5,539 bases of DNA from Deltaproteobacteria bacterium (GCA_031267005.1 JAIRZX010000252.1:1-5539), one strand, 5' to 3'; numbered from the stretch's first letter, positions 1-5,388 are shown. The notes: generated by a model not told the origin, from the letters alone. Program-made: numbers and translations.

Positions 1-103
1 GGGGAGGTAAGGAGCGGCAGGACTGGATAAAACGGGACAAGAAGGGAAAAGGAACGGGAGGGAAGAGGGCGGAACGGGGAGGAAAGCGGGGATGGAAGGA
101 GAA

Positions 104-138
104 GGGGGGGAGGACGGGGGGTGAGGACGGGCGTGGGG
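104..138 (+). other. Candidate G-quadruplex motif (G-run cluster)
   Basis: Four G-runs follow one another: seven G at 104-110, six at 116-121, three at 129-131 and four at 135-138. The loops are 5, 7 and 3 nt, which fits the usual G3+N1-7 rule for intramolecular quadruplexes; more G-runs follow at 145-148 and 150-152. Formation in the cell is inference. Confidence 0.5.
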
Positions 139-154
139 ACCGGAGGGGAGGGTA

Positions 155-286
155 TGAAAGGCCGGGCGGAAGGACCGGGCGGGCGGGGTGAAAGGCCGGG
201 CGGAAGGGCCGGGCGGGCGGGGTGAAAGGCCGGAGGAAGGACCGTGGGGACGGGGTGAAAGGCCGGCGGAAGAACCGTGGTGACCC
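155..286 (+). repeat. 34-bp tandem repeat, about four copies
   Basis: The 9-mer TGAAAGGCC recurs at 155, 189, 223 and 256, giving units of 34, 34, 33 and about 31 bases. Units one and two differ at a single base (GGACC versus GGGCC). The third and fourth have diverged further, in the sequence after TGAAAGGCC. Unit two carries a compact run of GGG blocks at 198-222 with loops of 5, 2, 1 and 1 nt, another quadruplex-type motif. If translated from a GTG at 222, the last two units give a KGRRK(D/N)RGD peptide repeat, but no ribosome binding site or domain supports coding. Most likely a recently expanded minisatellite-like array in noncoding DNA. Confidence 0.8.
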
Positions 287-942
287 GAGGAGAACCGCGA
301 CGAAGGCTGGGCGGCGCTGGAGCGGTGGAGGCGGGGACGCGGGGAATCTGGTGCGGGCGCGGGGGGCCGTCAGGGGAAAGGCGGGGGCTCCGGGTAGGCC
401 CAGAGCCGCCCGGGCGGGGGCCCGGCTGTCGGCCGCAAGGCGCTTTGCGGCCTTCCAGGCGGCGAAGGCTCTGCGGGGAACGGGCTTGCGGACGCGGTCG
501 AGAGGTCCGGGAGCCCCTCCCTTATCTCAAGATGTCCGGCGGGAGCGGGGGGCTGGGGGGCAGGGAGGTTCGAAAAAGGCGGCGCCGGCCCCGCCGGAGG
601 GAGTGGCCGGAAGCCAAAGAATGGCTGCGGGTGCCGCACAAGGGGTTCGCGGGCGCCGGACAAGGGGTTTCCAGGGGGCGCATGGGGGGCACAAACGGAA
701 AATTTAAAAAAAAAGAGCTAAAAAAATCCGGGGGTGATTTGTAAGTGATAATAGACATAGATTTATATCTTATTAATATAATTATATGGCTCTCGGGAGG
801 ACTCCAAAACAGTCCCAGGGCCTGGATAGGCCTTCAGTTTAAGAGGATCCGGAATGCGGGAGGGCAGAGTCTGACAACTGTACCCTTTTGAGTCATTAGA
901 GAGCAAAATTATACGAAATGGGCAGCAAGGTGGAAGATTTGA

Positions 943-970
943 TTGACTCATTTTGCTAATTATGCATAAT
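943..970 (+). promoter_or_regulatory. Candidate sigma70-type promoter
   Basis: TTGACT (943-948) and CATAAT (965-970) are separated by 16 bp. Each matches its consensus hexamer at five of six positions, and this is the best such pair I found in the AT-rich island. The -35 box overlaps a TGACTCA element and the -10 box lies inside a 16-bp palindrome. A transcript from here would run rightward through about 680 bases of noncoding DNA before reaching nrdR, so its target is uncertain. Confidence 0.4.
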
Positions 971-972
971 TA
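957..972. repeat. 16-bp perfect palindrome
   Basis: TAATTATG (957-964) is followed directly by its reverse complement CATAATTA (965-972), with no spacer. It covers the -10 region of the promoter candidate, a typical place for a dimeric repressor site. It does not match the NrdR box, which has conserved C and G at its fourth and thirteenth positions. In such AT-rich DNA a palindrome of this length could arise by chance. Confidence 0.5.
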
Positions 973-1015
973 CATGCAAGCTAAGTTTGATTTAGCCTTA
1001 TTGAGTCATTTAGGT

Positions 1016-1530
1016 ATCCAAGCCGCCTTCGCCGGAGGGCAGAAGCCCCCCGGAAGAGGCCTTTCCGTTGTCGAGACGGCGGGGCCAATACCCTTCGAGG
1101 TTTCGGCGGCAGCTTCGGACGCCATGACAATCCGCCGGACTGACGGAAGGATTCCCAAGCGCCCTTTTGCGCCTGTTGGCGCCAAGGACCAAGCTGGAGC
1201 CGGCCGTCATATTCACAGGGGAGGGCAACCGGGCTCCCCTCGGGGCGATCGACGCCCCCGGCGGACACGCCGAATCGGCACCGCCCGCGGCAGGGGCAGT
1301 GCGCCGTGCGCCCGAAAGGCGTCCGTCGCGCGGGCCTGCGCCGCGGTTCCCTGCGGGCCAGCGGCCGCGAGCGGGTCCCCTGATGCGGACGGCTGGCGGG
1401 GCTGGTTTTACCCGGGGGATATCCGGGCGGGCGGGACGGCGGCGTCCCGCGCCGTAGCTAAAGGGTTTTGCAAGGTTTTCCCAGCTTCCAGTCGGGCCCG
1501 CGGCATGGTCAGGCAGTCCCCGAACCAGGC
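1016..1530. other. GC-rich intergenic DNA upstream of nrdR
   Basis: About 515 bases without a gene I can support. Open frames exist on both strands because of high GC, but their translations are Ala/Arg/Gly/Pro-rich without domains. One frame on the + strand (953-1657) runs from the AT-rich island to just past the nrdR start in another frame and looks accidental. The region holds several short GC hairpins, the best at 1431-1450. No tRNA, riboswitch or NrdR box was recognised. Confidence 0.5.
1431..1450. other. Perfect 8-bp stem hairpin
   Basis: GCGGGACG (1431-1438) pairs exactly with CGTCCCGC (1443-1450) across the tetraloop GCGG. There is no T-run after it on + (the following bases are GCCGTAGC), so it is not a standard intrinsic terminator. 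It may be a structural element in the nrdR upstream region or simply a product of GC-rich sequence. Confidence 0.35.
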
Positions 1531-1560
1531 TTGTTCAAGGTTTCGCTCCTTCAATATACC
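1531..1560 (+). promoter_or_regulatory. Weak candidate promoter for nrdR
   Basis: TTGTTC (1531-1536) and TATACC (1555-1560) lie 18 bp apart, about 95 bases before the nrdR start codon. Matches to sigma70 consensus are three of six and four of six. It is chosen mainly because it is the most promoter-like pair close to the gene; the stronger pair at 943-970 is much farther away. Confidence 0.25.
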
Positions 1561-1614
1561 CTCCCGACCCGGATCCGGGCACCGCGCCTGGCCGAGGTTC
1601 CGTCGTTCAAAAAT

Positions 1615-1631
1615 GGCGGGCGCTGCCCGCC
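1615..1631 (+). other. Leader hairpin just upstream of the nrdR ribosome binding site
   Basis: GGCGGGC (1615-1621) pairs with GCCCGCC (1625-1631) over a 3-nt loop, nine bases before the Shine-Dalgarno sequence AAGGAG (1640-1645). There is no following T-run, so it is not an obvious terminator. It could shape the 5' leader of the nrdR mRNA, but no alternative pairing that would hide the ribosome binding site was seen. A 12-bp palindrome, CCCGGATCCGGG, lies upstream at 1568-1579. Confidence 0.35.
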
Positions 1632-1653
1632 TGATCCTCAAGGAGACGTTCAA

Positions 1654-2142
1654 ATGAAGTGCCCGTATTGCGGCAAATTGGACAACAAGGTTCTCGACAG
1701 CAGGCTCAGCCGGGAGAACGCGGCCATCCGCAGGCGTAGGGTTTGCACCTCCTGCAACCACCGCTTCACCACCTACGAGAGGGTGGAGGAGCAGACCCCC
1801 ATGCTCATCAAGAACGACGGGCGGAGGGAGTCCTACAACAGGTCAAAGCTCAAGAGGGGCATCATGATGGCCGCCCAGAAGAGGCCCATCGCGGTCTCGA
1901 CCATCGACGCCTTCATCGACGAGCTCGAGCGCAAGCTCCAGGAGGCAAACTACAAGGAGATCCCCACCCGCGAGATCGGCGAGAGGGTGGTGGAGTTCCT
2001 GAAGAAGCTGGACCCGGTCGCCTACATCCGCTTCGCCTCCGTCTACAAGAACTACGCCCTGGAGGACTTCGAGCGCGAGGTCAAGGGCTTGCACGTGGTG
2101 GGGCACCGCCCGGAGGCCGGCCACAACCAGCTGAAGCAGTAG
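1654..2142 (+). CDS. nrdR: Transcriptional repressor NrdR
   Basis: Encodes a 162-residue NrdR, the nucleotide-sensing repressor of ribonucleotide reductase operons; family members are usually about 150-160 residues. The start is the ATG preceded by AAGGAG at 1640-1645 with 8-nt spacing, and the N-terminus MKCPYCG is the family hallmark. A zinc ribbon uses Cys3, Cys6, Cys31 and Cys34, with the basic stretch RRRR at 26-29 and the RFTTYER motif at 37-43. An ATP-cone domain follows (about 49-139), including IKNDGRRE at 52-59 and VAYIRFASVYKNY at 122-134. In the family, ATP/dATP binding to the cone controls oligomerisation and DNA binding at paired NrdR boxes upstream of nrd genes. No nrd gene or NrdR box lies in this window, so its targets are elsewhere. 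The gene stands alone, with long noncoding stretches on both sides; in many bacteria it neighbours riboflavin, nusB or ribonucleotide reductase genes. All key residues are present, so it should be functional. Confidence 0.97.
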   Translation: MKCPYCGKLDNKVLDSRLSRENAAIRRRRVCTSCNHRFTTYERVEEQTPMLIKNDGRRESYNRSKLKRGIMMAAQKRPIAVSTIDAFIDELERKLQEANYKEIPTREIGERVVEFLKKLDPVAYIRFASVYKNYALEDFEREVKGLHVVGHRPEAGHNQLKQ

Positions 2143-2156
2143 AGTTGTCTTTGTCG

Positions 2157-2182
2157 CCCCGCCGCCGAGCCGGACGGCGGGG
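2157..2182 (+). terminator. GC-rich hairpin after nrdR, possible terminator
   Basis: CCCCGCCG (2157-2164) pairs with CGGCGGGG (2175-2182) across a 10-nt loop, beginning 14 bases after the nrdR stop codon. The position and the strong 8-bp all-GC stem suggest transcription termination or mRNA 3'-end protection. The sequence after it (GCCTTCC) lacks a real T-run, so it is not a textbook intrinsic terminator. Confidence 0.4.
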
Positions 2183-2296
2183 GCCTTCCAAGCGGCCGTA
2201 GGCGGGCGTAACGTTCCCCCTGCGGCCGCTTCTGCGTTCGGGCGGGGCGGGGCCGCGAGGGCGTTTGCGCGTCCGGGGGACCCGCTTGTTCCCTTT

Positions 2297-2315
2297 CGGC
2301 GGCAGTTTGCCGCCG
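2297..2315. other. Perfect 8-bp hairpin with 3-nt loop
   Basis: CGGCGGCA (2297-2304) pairs exactly with TGCCGCCG (2308-2315) over the loop GTT, with possible extension by a G-T and a T-A pair. There is no T-run on either side. It lies mid-intergenic, so its role is unknown. Confidence 0.35.
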
Positions 2316-2826
2316 GACGGACAGGGCAGGCCATGGCGCTGAAGCTTCCGGGGCGTCTGCGAGAAGACGCTTTGAAATGTCACGGCGGGCCGGGCGCGGC
2401 GCGGTGGAGGCTTGCCTCCGAAGTTGCCCCTGCGGCGGGCCAGCCAGCATGAATTTCCGGCGGGCTTCCCGGGGCCGGGGGCGACGCTGGCCGGGCGGTT
2501 CGGTTTGTCCGCCGGGCGCGTTGGCGTTTGTCGGGACCGATACTTTTCCGCTTGGGGAAGTAACGCCCTTTCGCTGGGCATTTCAGCCCGGACGGGGCGC
2601 GGCTGCGCAGCCCGCCTTTCCGGCCGGTTAACTTTCCCTCCCCAAGGTGGGGGGCCAGACTGACGCGGGCGGCAGGGCGCGCCGCTTCCTGGCGGCGGCA
2701 GTGGCCCGAGGGCGGATTCTCCGCCTCTTCCGACGTTTGGCCCGGGTTTGGCCTGAGTTCCGTTGCGAGCGGACCCCAAGCCTCCAGCCTCTTTCCAGGC
2801 CCATGGCCCTCTCCCGGGTCCGGCCC

Positions 2827-2881
2827 CGTTCCTGGCTCCCGGGCCCGCCCTTGGCTTCTGCCTCGTTCCCGGCTCCCGGGC
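2827..2881. repeat. Imperfect 18-bp direct repeat, 37-bp period
   Basis: CGTTCCTGGCTCCCGGGC (2827-2844) recurs as CGTTCCCGGCTCCCGGGC (2864-2881), a 17 of 18 match. It lies in the pyrimidine-rich part of the intergenic region and suggests local duplication; no function is apparent. Confidence 0.6.
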
Positions 2882-3281
2882 GCGTTCCAGCCTGAGACGC
2901 TCCGGGCTTCCGGATCGGCCTGGACTCCCCGTTTGTTCGGGGCGCCCCCGTTGCCGCCCGTGAAGCTCAGCCCGGCGGTTGAAGGTACCGGCCTGCCGCA
3001 AGCAGCGCCGAGAGGCGGCGCCCCCACGGCCGGGGGACGGGACCGCGAAGGCGCCAGCGCCGGGGGCCGACCCCAACTGGCAGTTCGGCTTTCGGCAAGG
3101 CCCGGCCGAGGCTTCGGCGGCGGCGCGGATTCGGTCCGCTCTTCTCCGGAAGCCCTAAAATACGCTGGACTTTTCGGGGCACGGGGGCTAATATGATTAA
3201 TCGCTAGCTGTTATAGAGTTCCCCGGGGGCCGAACTTCCGGAGCGGTTCCGGGGCCTCTGGACAGGAGTACGGCGGCGCCT

Positions 3282-3313
3282 TCGCGGGCGTTTCCGCCAG
3301 GACCCGCCCGTGA
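3282..3313 (+). other. Hairpin in the 5' leader of the diguanylate cyclase gene
   Basis: TCGCGGGCG (3282-3290) pairs with CGCCCGTGA (3305-3313) over a 14-nt loop, nine pairs including one G-T. It ends 27 bases before the GTG start. No cyclic di-GMP riboswitch core was recognised, so autoregulation by its own product is not supported. Confidence 0.3.
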
Positions 3314-3340
3314 GGCGTAGTTTAAGGTCTGCAGTTCCAA

Positions 3341-4441
3341 GTGCCATCCACCAATTCTCCAGGCTCCCAGGTAAACCCAGCCAGCCAGGCCGCTTCGGTC
3401 GAGCTCCAGGAGGAGTTCGAAAAGCTGATGGAGGCGACCTACCAGACTGCCAAACGGCTCCTGCCGTTCATGGCGAAACGCCGCATACCGCTTACCCCTT
3501 TCAACTACCGCCTGTTTTACGACTACTTCGAGGACGGTGGCGACAGGCTGAAGGAGCGACTGGACGAGATTCTCCGGAACAAGACGGTCTTGAGCCCGGA
3601 TCTTTCGGAAAGGCTCTACCACGAGTTTTACGACTACTTGGGCGATCGGGCGCGGAAGCTCTCGCTCATGGGGGAGAAGATCGGGAGCATCAGCCAGGAT
3701 CTAGAGAACAACCTCGAGAAGACGCTGGACACCACCGGCCATTTCCGGCAGTTCCTCTCCGAGTCCGCCAGCCAGATGAAGGATCCGAACCTCGCGAACG
3801 GACCGCTTAAGTCCATGATGGCGAACCTCCTCATGGAGACCAAGTCGGCCCTGAACGACCAGTCAGATCTGGCCGACCACATCGACAGCACTGGACGCGT
3901 CATAGCCGCCCTCACCAAGGAACTCCGGGACCAGACCCGCCTCGCCTCGGTGGACGAGCTCACCCAGCTCTTCAACCGCCGCTACTTGACCCTCCAGTTT
4001 ACGAAAATGACGGCCGAGAAGGGGGGCGGGCTGGTATTGAGCATGGTGCTCTTCGACCTCGACCGCTTCAAGAACATAAACGACACGTACGGCCACAACA
4101 TAGGCGACAGGGTGCTTCTGGTCTGCGCGAAGATCCTCCAGAACCATGCCGAGGCGGGGGGCCACCTGGCCTGCCGCTACGGGGGCGAGGAGTTCGTGGT
4201 GATGTGCCCCGACCTCGACCTGGACGCCGCGCGCGAGCTGGGAGACAGCGTTCGCCTCGCGGTTGAAGGCACGGCTATCCAGATACGCGGGAACTCCATC
4301 CCGGTCACCATCAGCGGCGGGGTCTCCCGCTGGCGCCCCGGGGAGGCCATCGAGAGCTTCGTGGATCGGGCCGACCAGGCTCTGTACCGTGCCAAGACTA
4401 CGGGACGCAACAGGATAGTGGTAGAAGAGGAGGGGGTCTGA
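3341..4441 (+). CDS. GGDEF-domain diguanylate cyclase with helical N-terminal domain
   Basis: Encodes a 366-residue soluble protein predicted to make cyclic di-GMP from two GTP. No signal peptide or membrane segment is visible. Residues about 20-190 are largely helical and charged, with RIPLTPFNYRLFYDYF at 48-63, an N-terminal motif seen in a set of proteobacterial cyclases, probably a dimerisation or sensory region. The GGDEF domain covers about 200-362: DELTQLFNRR at 205-214, the metal/nucleotide segment FDLDRFKNINDTYGHNIGD at 238-256 (Asp239 as likely metal ligand) and the active-site GGEEF at 281-285, so it should be catalytic. The inhibitory I-site RxxD, expected at 272-275, is replaced by AGGH. 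The chosen GTG start is the first standard start after an in-frame stop at 3323; only a weak AAGG (3324-3327) precedes it. An in-frame ATG at 3428 with AGGAG at 3411-3415 is an alternative that would drop 29 poorly ordered residues. The next gene begins 22 nt after the stop, suggesting an operon. Its input signal is unknown. Confidence 0.93.
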   Translation: MPSTNSPGSQVNPASQAASVELQEEFEKLMEATYQTAKRLLPFMAKRRIPLTPFNYRLFYDYFEDGGDRLKERLDEILRNKTVLSPDLSERLYHEFYDYLGDRARKLSLMGEKIGSISQDLENNLEKTLDTTGHFRQFLSESASQMKDPNLANGPLKSMMANLLMETKSALNDQSDLADHIDSTGRVIAALTKELRDQTRLASVDELTQLFNRRYLTLQFTKMTAEKGGGLVLSMVLFDLDRFKNINDTYGHNIGDRVLLVCAKILQNHAEAGGHLACRYGGEEFVVMCPDLDLDAARELGDSVRLAVEGTAIQIRGNSIPVTISGGVSRWRPGEAIESFVDRADQALYRAKTTGRNRIVVEEEGV

Positions 4442-4463
4442 TACGGGCCCGCGCTAGCCTCAA

Positions 4464-5093
4464 GTGATTATCAGCATAAACCCAGACTTCCCCCAGGGCC
4501 GCCACCTGGACAGGGTGGCCAAGATCCTCTCGGGGGGCGGGCTCATCGCCTACCCAACGGACACCCAGTACGGCATCGGCTGCGACTTGCGCCAGAAGCG
4601 CTCCATCGAGAAGCTGTACAAGCTGAAGAAGCGGAGCGTCAAGCGCCCTTTCAGCCTCATCTGCGCCGATCTGACCCATATCTCCGAGTACGCCCGGGTC
4701 TCCAACTTCGCCTACCGGACCATGAGGAGGATCCTTCCCGGGGCGTTCACGGTGGTGCTTCCGGGCACGAGGCTGGTCCCCCAGATCATGCTCTCCCGCC
4801 GCCACGAGTGCGGCATCCGCGTGCCCGGCCACAACGTGCCCATCGGGATAGTGAAAGCCCTGGGCAGCCCCATCATAAATACCTCGGCTTCCCTCCCCCT
4901 GCCCGAGGGGGACCAGGAGGACGAGGGGGGCAGCTACCTCGCCGCCACCGATCCTCTGGAGATCGAGGAGGCGTTCCGCGGCCAGCTGGACGCCGTGGTG
5001 GACGGGGGCCCCGTGCCGGGCCACTATTCTACCGTGGTTTCGCTTATGGACGACGATCCGGTAATCATAAGGCAGGGCCTGGGGCAGTTCTAG
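4464..5093 (+). CDS. Sua5/YciO/YrdC-family protein, YciO-type (L-threonylcarbamoyladenylate synthase family)
   Basis: Encodes a 209-residue single-domain protein of the YrdC-like fold. Members such as TsaC/Sua5 form threonylcarbamoyl-AMP from threonine, bicarbonate and ATP, the first step of t6A37 tRNA modification. Visible signatures are YPTDTQYGIGCD (30-41), the K-x-R substrate motif (Lys55, Arg57) leading to RPFSLIC (61-67), LPGAFTVVL (91-99), GIRVPGHNVP (117-126) and NTSAS (139-143). The opening INPDFPQ and the C-terminal VIIRQGLGQF resemble the YciO branch (E. coli YciO, about 206 residues) more than TsaC. YciO is not an established replacement for TsaC in E. coli, so the exact role is open. 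A short acidic insertion (about 148-157) lies before the DPLEIEEAF helix. The start is GTG, the first after an in-frame stop at 4455, with no clear Shine-Dalgarno. Starting 22 nt after the cyclase gene, it may rely on upstream translation. A GC-rich hairpin follows its stop. Confidence 0.92.
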   Translation: MIISINPDFPQGRHLDRVAKILSGGGLIAYPTDTQYGIGCDLRQKRSIEKLYKLKKRSVKRPFSLICADLTHISEYARVSNFAYRTMRRILPGAFTVVLPGTRLVPQIMLSRRHECGIRVPGHNVPIGIVKALGSPIINTSASLPLPEGDQEDEGGSYLAATDPLEIEEAFRGQLDAVVDGGPVPGHYSTVVSLMDDDPVIIRQGLGQF

Positions 5094-5117
5094 CGGGACG
5101 AATCCGAAACCGCTTTC

Positions 5118-5159
5118 CGGCGGCGGAACTGTGCATGACGCCGCCGAAATAATTCGGCG
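5118..5159. terminator. Overlapping, mutually exclusive hairpins after the YciO-type gene
   Basis: Two stems compete for the same bases. CGGCGGCG (5118-5125) pairs with CGCCGCCG (5139-5146) over 13 nt. CGCCGAA (5142-5148) pairs with TTCGGCG (5153-5159) over the loop ATAA. They share 5142-5146, so only one can form at a time. The position, about 25 bases after the stop codon, suits a terminator or 3'-end stabiliser, but there is no T-run on +. It coincides with the head of the upstream copy of the 3'-end repeat element. Confidence 0.4.
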
Positions 5160-5320
5160 AGGACAGGGGGGTTATGTCGAAGATACAGAACATAATAACG
5201 TAGAAATTTATCTTTTAACAATTTAGATGGACAATAGTAAGTTGTTGTTCTGTTGCGTTGCCGACGCAATCGCATATTTCCACCAGGAACATCGCATATT
5301 TCCACCAGGAACGAGGTGTC
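5133..5320 (+). repeat. Diverged intergenic repeat element, copy A
   Basis: Copy A begins with GCATGACGCCGCCG (5133-5146), continues through an AT-rich body and ends at GAGGTGTC (5313-5320). The body segment 5170-5238 aligns without gaps to 5402-5470 in copy B with 54 of 69 positions identical by hand count. Near its end, copy A has a hairpin TTGCGT/ACGCAA (5253-5258 with 5264-5269) and a 22-bp tandem duplication. There is no open frame of note. It resembles a structured repeat or MITE-like element; no transposase or clear target-site duplication is visible. Confidence 0.7.
5269..5312 (+). repeat. Exact 22-bp tandem duplication
   Basis: Positions 5269-5290 and 5291-5312 are identical, 22 bases each, running from ATCGCATA to CAGGAAC. 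Each unit contains the mini-hairpin TTCC-ACCA-GGAA. The second unit leads straight into GAGGTGTC, the conserved end of the element. The perfect identity suggests a recent slippage event. Confidence 0.9.
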
Positions 5321-5344
5321 AAACTGCTCAAATGCAGCCGGGCG

Positions 5345-5388
5345 GATTTACTGCGGCGCCGTCATGCATGACGCCGCCGCAATAAATC
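5345..5388. repeat. Nearly perfect 44-bp palindrome at the head of repeat copy B
   Basis: Centred between 5366 and 5367 (core GTCATGCATGAC), the two 22-base arms pair at 20 of 22 positions; the mismatches are 5359/5374 and 5351/5382. The outer parts are AT-rich (GATTTA with TAAATC) and the inner parts GC-rich (TGCGGCG with CGCCGCA). With no spacer it would form a cruciform, or a long RNA hairpin if transcribed. Repressor site, element terminus and bidirectional terminator are all possible. Confidence 0.8.

Larger units (their letters stand above)
1..700. other. Purine/G-rich low-complexity noncoding block
   Basis: This 700-base stretch holds no gene I can support. The + strand is very rich in G and A: 106 of the first 120 bases are purines, and the G bias continues to about 690. 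Reading frames remain open here only because AT-containing stop codons are scarce. Their translations are Arg/Gly/Pro/Ala-rich, lack recognisable domains, and overlap in several frames at once. The block ends abruptly at an A-rich run near 700-727. Such one-sided strand composition is compatible with triplex, R-loop or G-quadruplex formation, but nothing in the sequence shows a function. It could also be a decayed or expanded intergenic region. Confidence 0.6.
889..1008. promoter_or_regulatory. Three TGA(G/C)TCA sites, candidate operator array
   Basis: TGAGTCA occurs at 889-895 and 1002-1008, and its reverse complement TGACTCA at 944-950. The direct copies share the longer context TTGAGTCATT. 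Start-to-start spacing is 55 and 58 bp, roughly five helical turns, so a protein could in principle contact all three from one side. An 8-bp inverted repeat, AGCAAAAT (902-909) with ATTTTGCT (950-957), is interleaved. The middle site overlaps the -35 element of the promoter candidate at 943-970. No regulator is identified; an operator role is inference. Confidence 0.35.
701..1015. other. AT-rich intergenic island with regulatory-looking structure
   Basis: An AT-rich segment lies between two GC-rich blocks and has sharp edges: A-runs at about 701-727 on the left, and a return to GC-rich sequence just after 1015. It contains no convincing gene. A 62-codon frame on the minus strand (763-951) has no recognisable domain. 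Short helices can be drawn in a row: GGACT/AGTCC (799-803 with 811-815), GGCCT/AGGCC (819-823 with 828-832, loop GGAT) and CAGTT/AACTG (835-839 with 876-880). Downstream are TGA(G/C)TCA repeats, a palindrome and a promoter-like pair. It may be a long upstream control region or the scar of an insertion. Confidence 0.45.
2183..3281. other. Long GC-rich intergenic region without a supported gene
   Basis: About 1.1 kb between nrdR and the diguanylate cyclase gene. The longest open frame is on the minus strand (2081-3076, TTG start), but it runs back into nrdR, has no Shine-Dalgarno, and encodes a Pro/Arg/Gly-rich sequence with no domain; a second minus-strand frame overlaps it through 2380-3027. 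I treat all of these as artefacts of high GC. The stretch contains a hairpin at 2297-2315, an imperfect direct repeat at 2827-2881, a pyrimidine-biased part of the + strand at about 2700-2900, and a small AT-rich patch at 3187-3220 that may contain the promoter of the downstream genes. Confidence 0.5.

Noticed and set aside
222..744. Two overlapping + strand frames (161 and 155 codons) in the G-rich block
   Set aside because: They are low-complexity Arg/Gly/Ala/Pro translations without domains, overlapping each other in different frames and running through a tandem repeat array.
740..790. A third, inverted copy of the 3' repeat in the AT-rich island
   Set aside because: Reverse-complement similarity is limited to short AT-rich words and lacks the GCATGACGCCGCCG head and the GAGGTGTC end.
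845..870. CCGGAA-containing stretch resembling the signal recognition particle RNA core
   Set aside because: The bases around CCGGAA do not form the required domain IV hairpin and the conserved internal loop is missing.
763..951. 62-codon frame on the minus strand in the AT-rich island
   Set aside because: No domain or recognisable similarity; the region is better explained by repeats and promoter-like elements. A small real gene cannot be fully excluded.
957..972. 16-bp palindrome as an NrdR box
   Set aside because: It lacks the conserved C and G at positions 4 and 13 of the NrdR box consensus, and no second box in phase is present.
953..1657. 234-codon + strand frame upstream of nrdR
   Set aside because: It begins at TTG inside an AT-rich palindromic region, changes composition abruptly, has no recognisable domain, and overlaps the nrdR start in another frame.
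2081..3076. 331-codon open frame on the minus strand
   Set aside because: It starts with TTG, has no Shine-Dalgarno, overlaps the end of nrdR, is Pro/Arg/Gly-rich with no domain, and competes with another minus-strand frame. It is expected from high GC and scarce stop codons.
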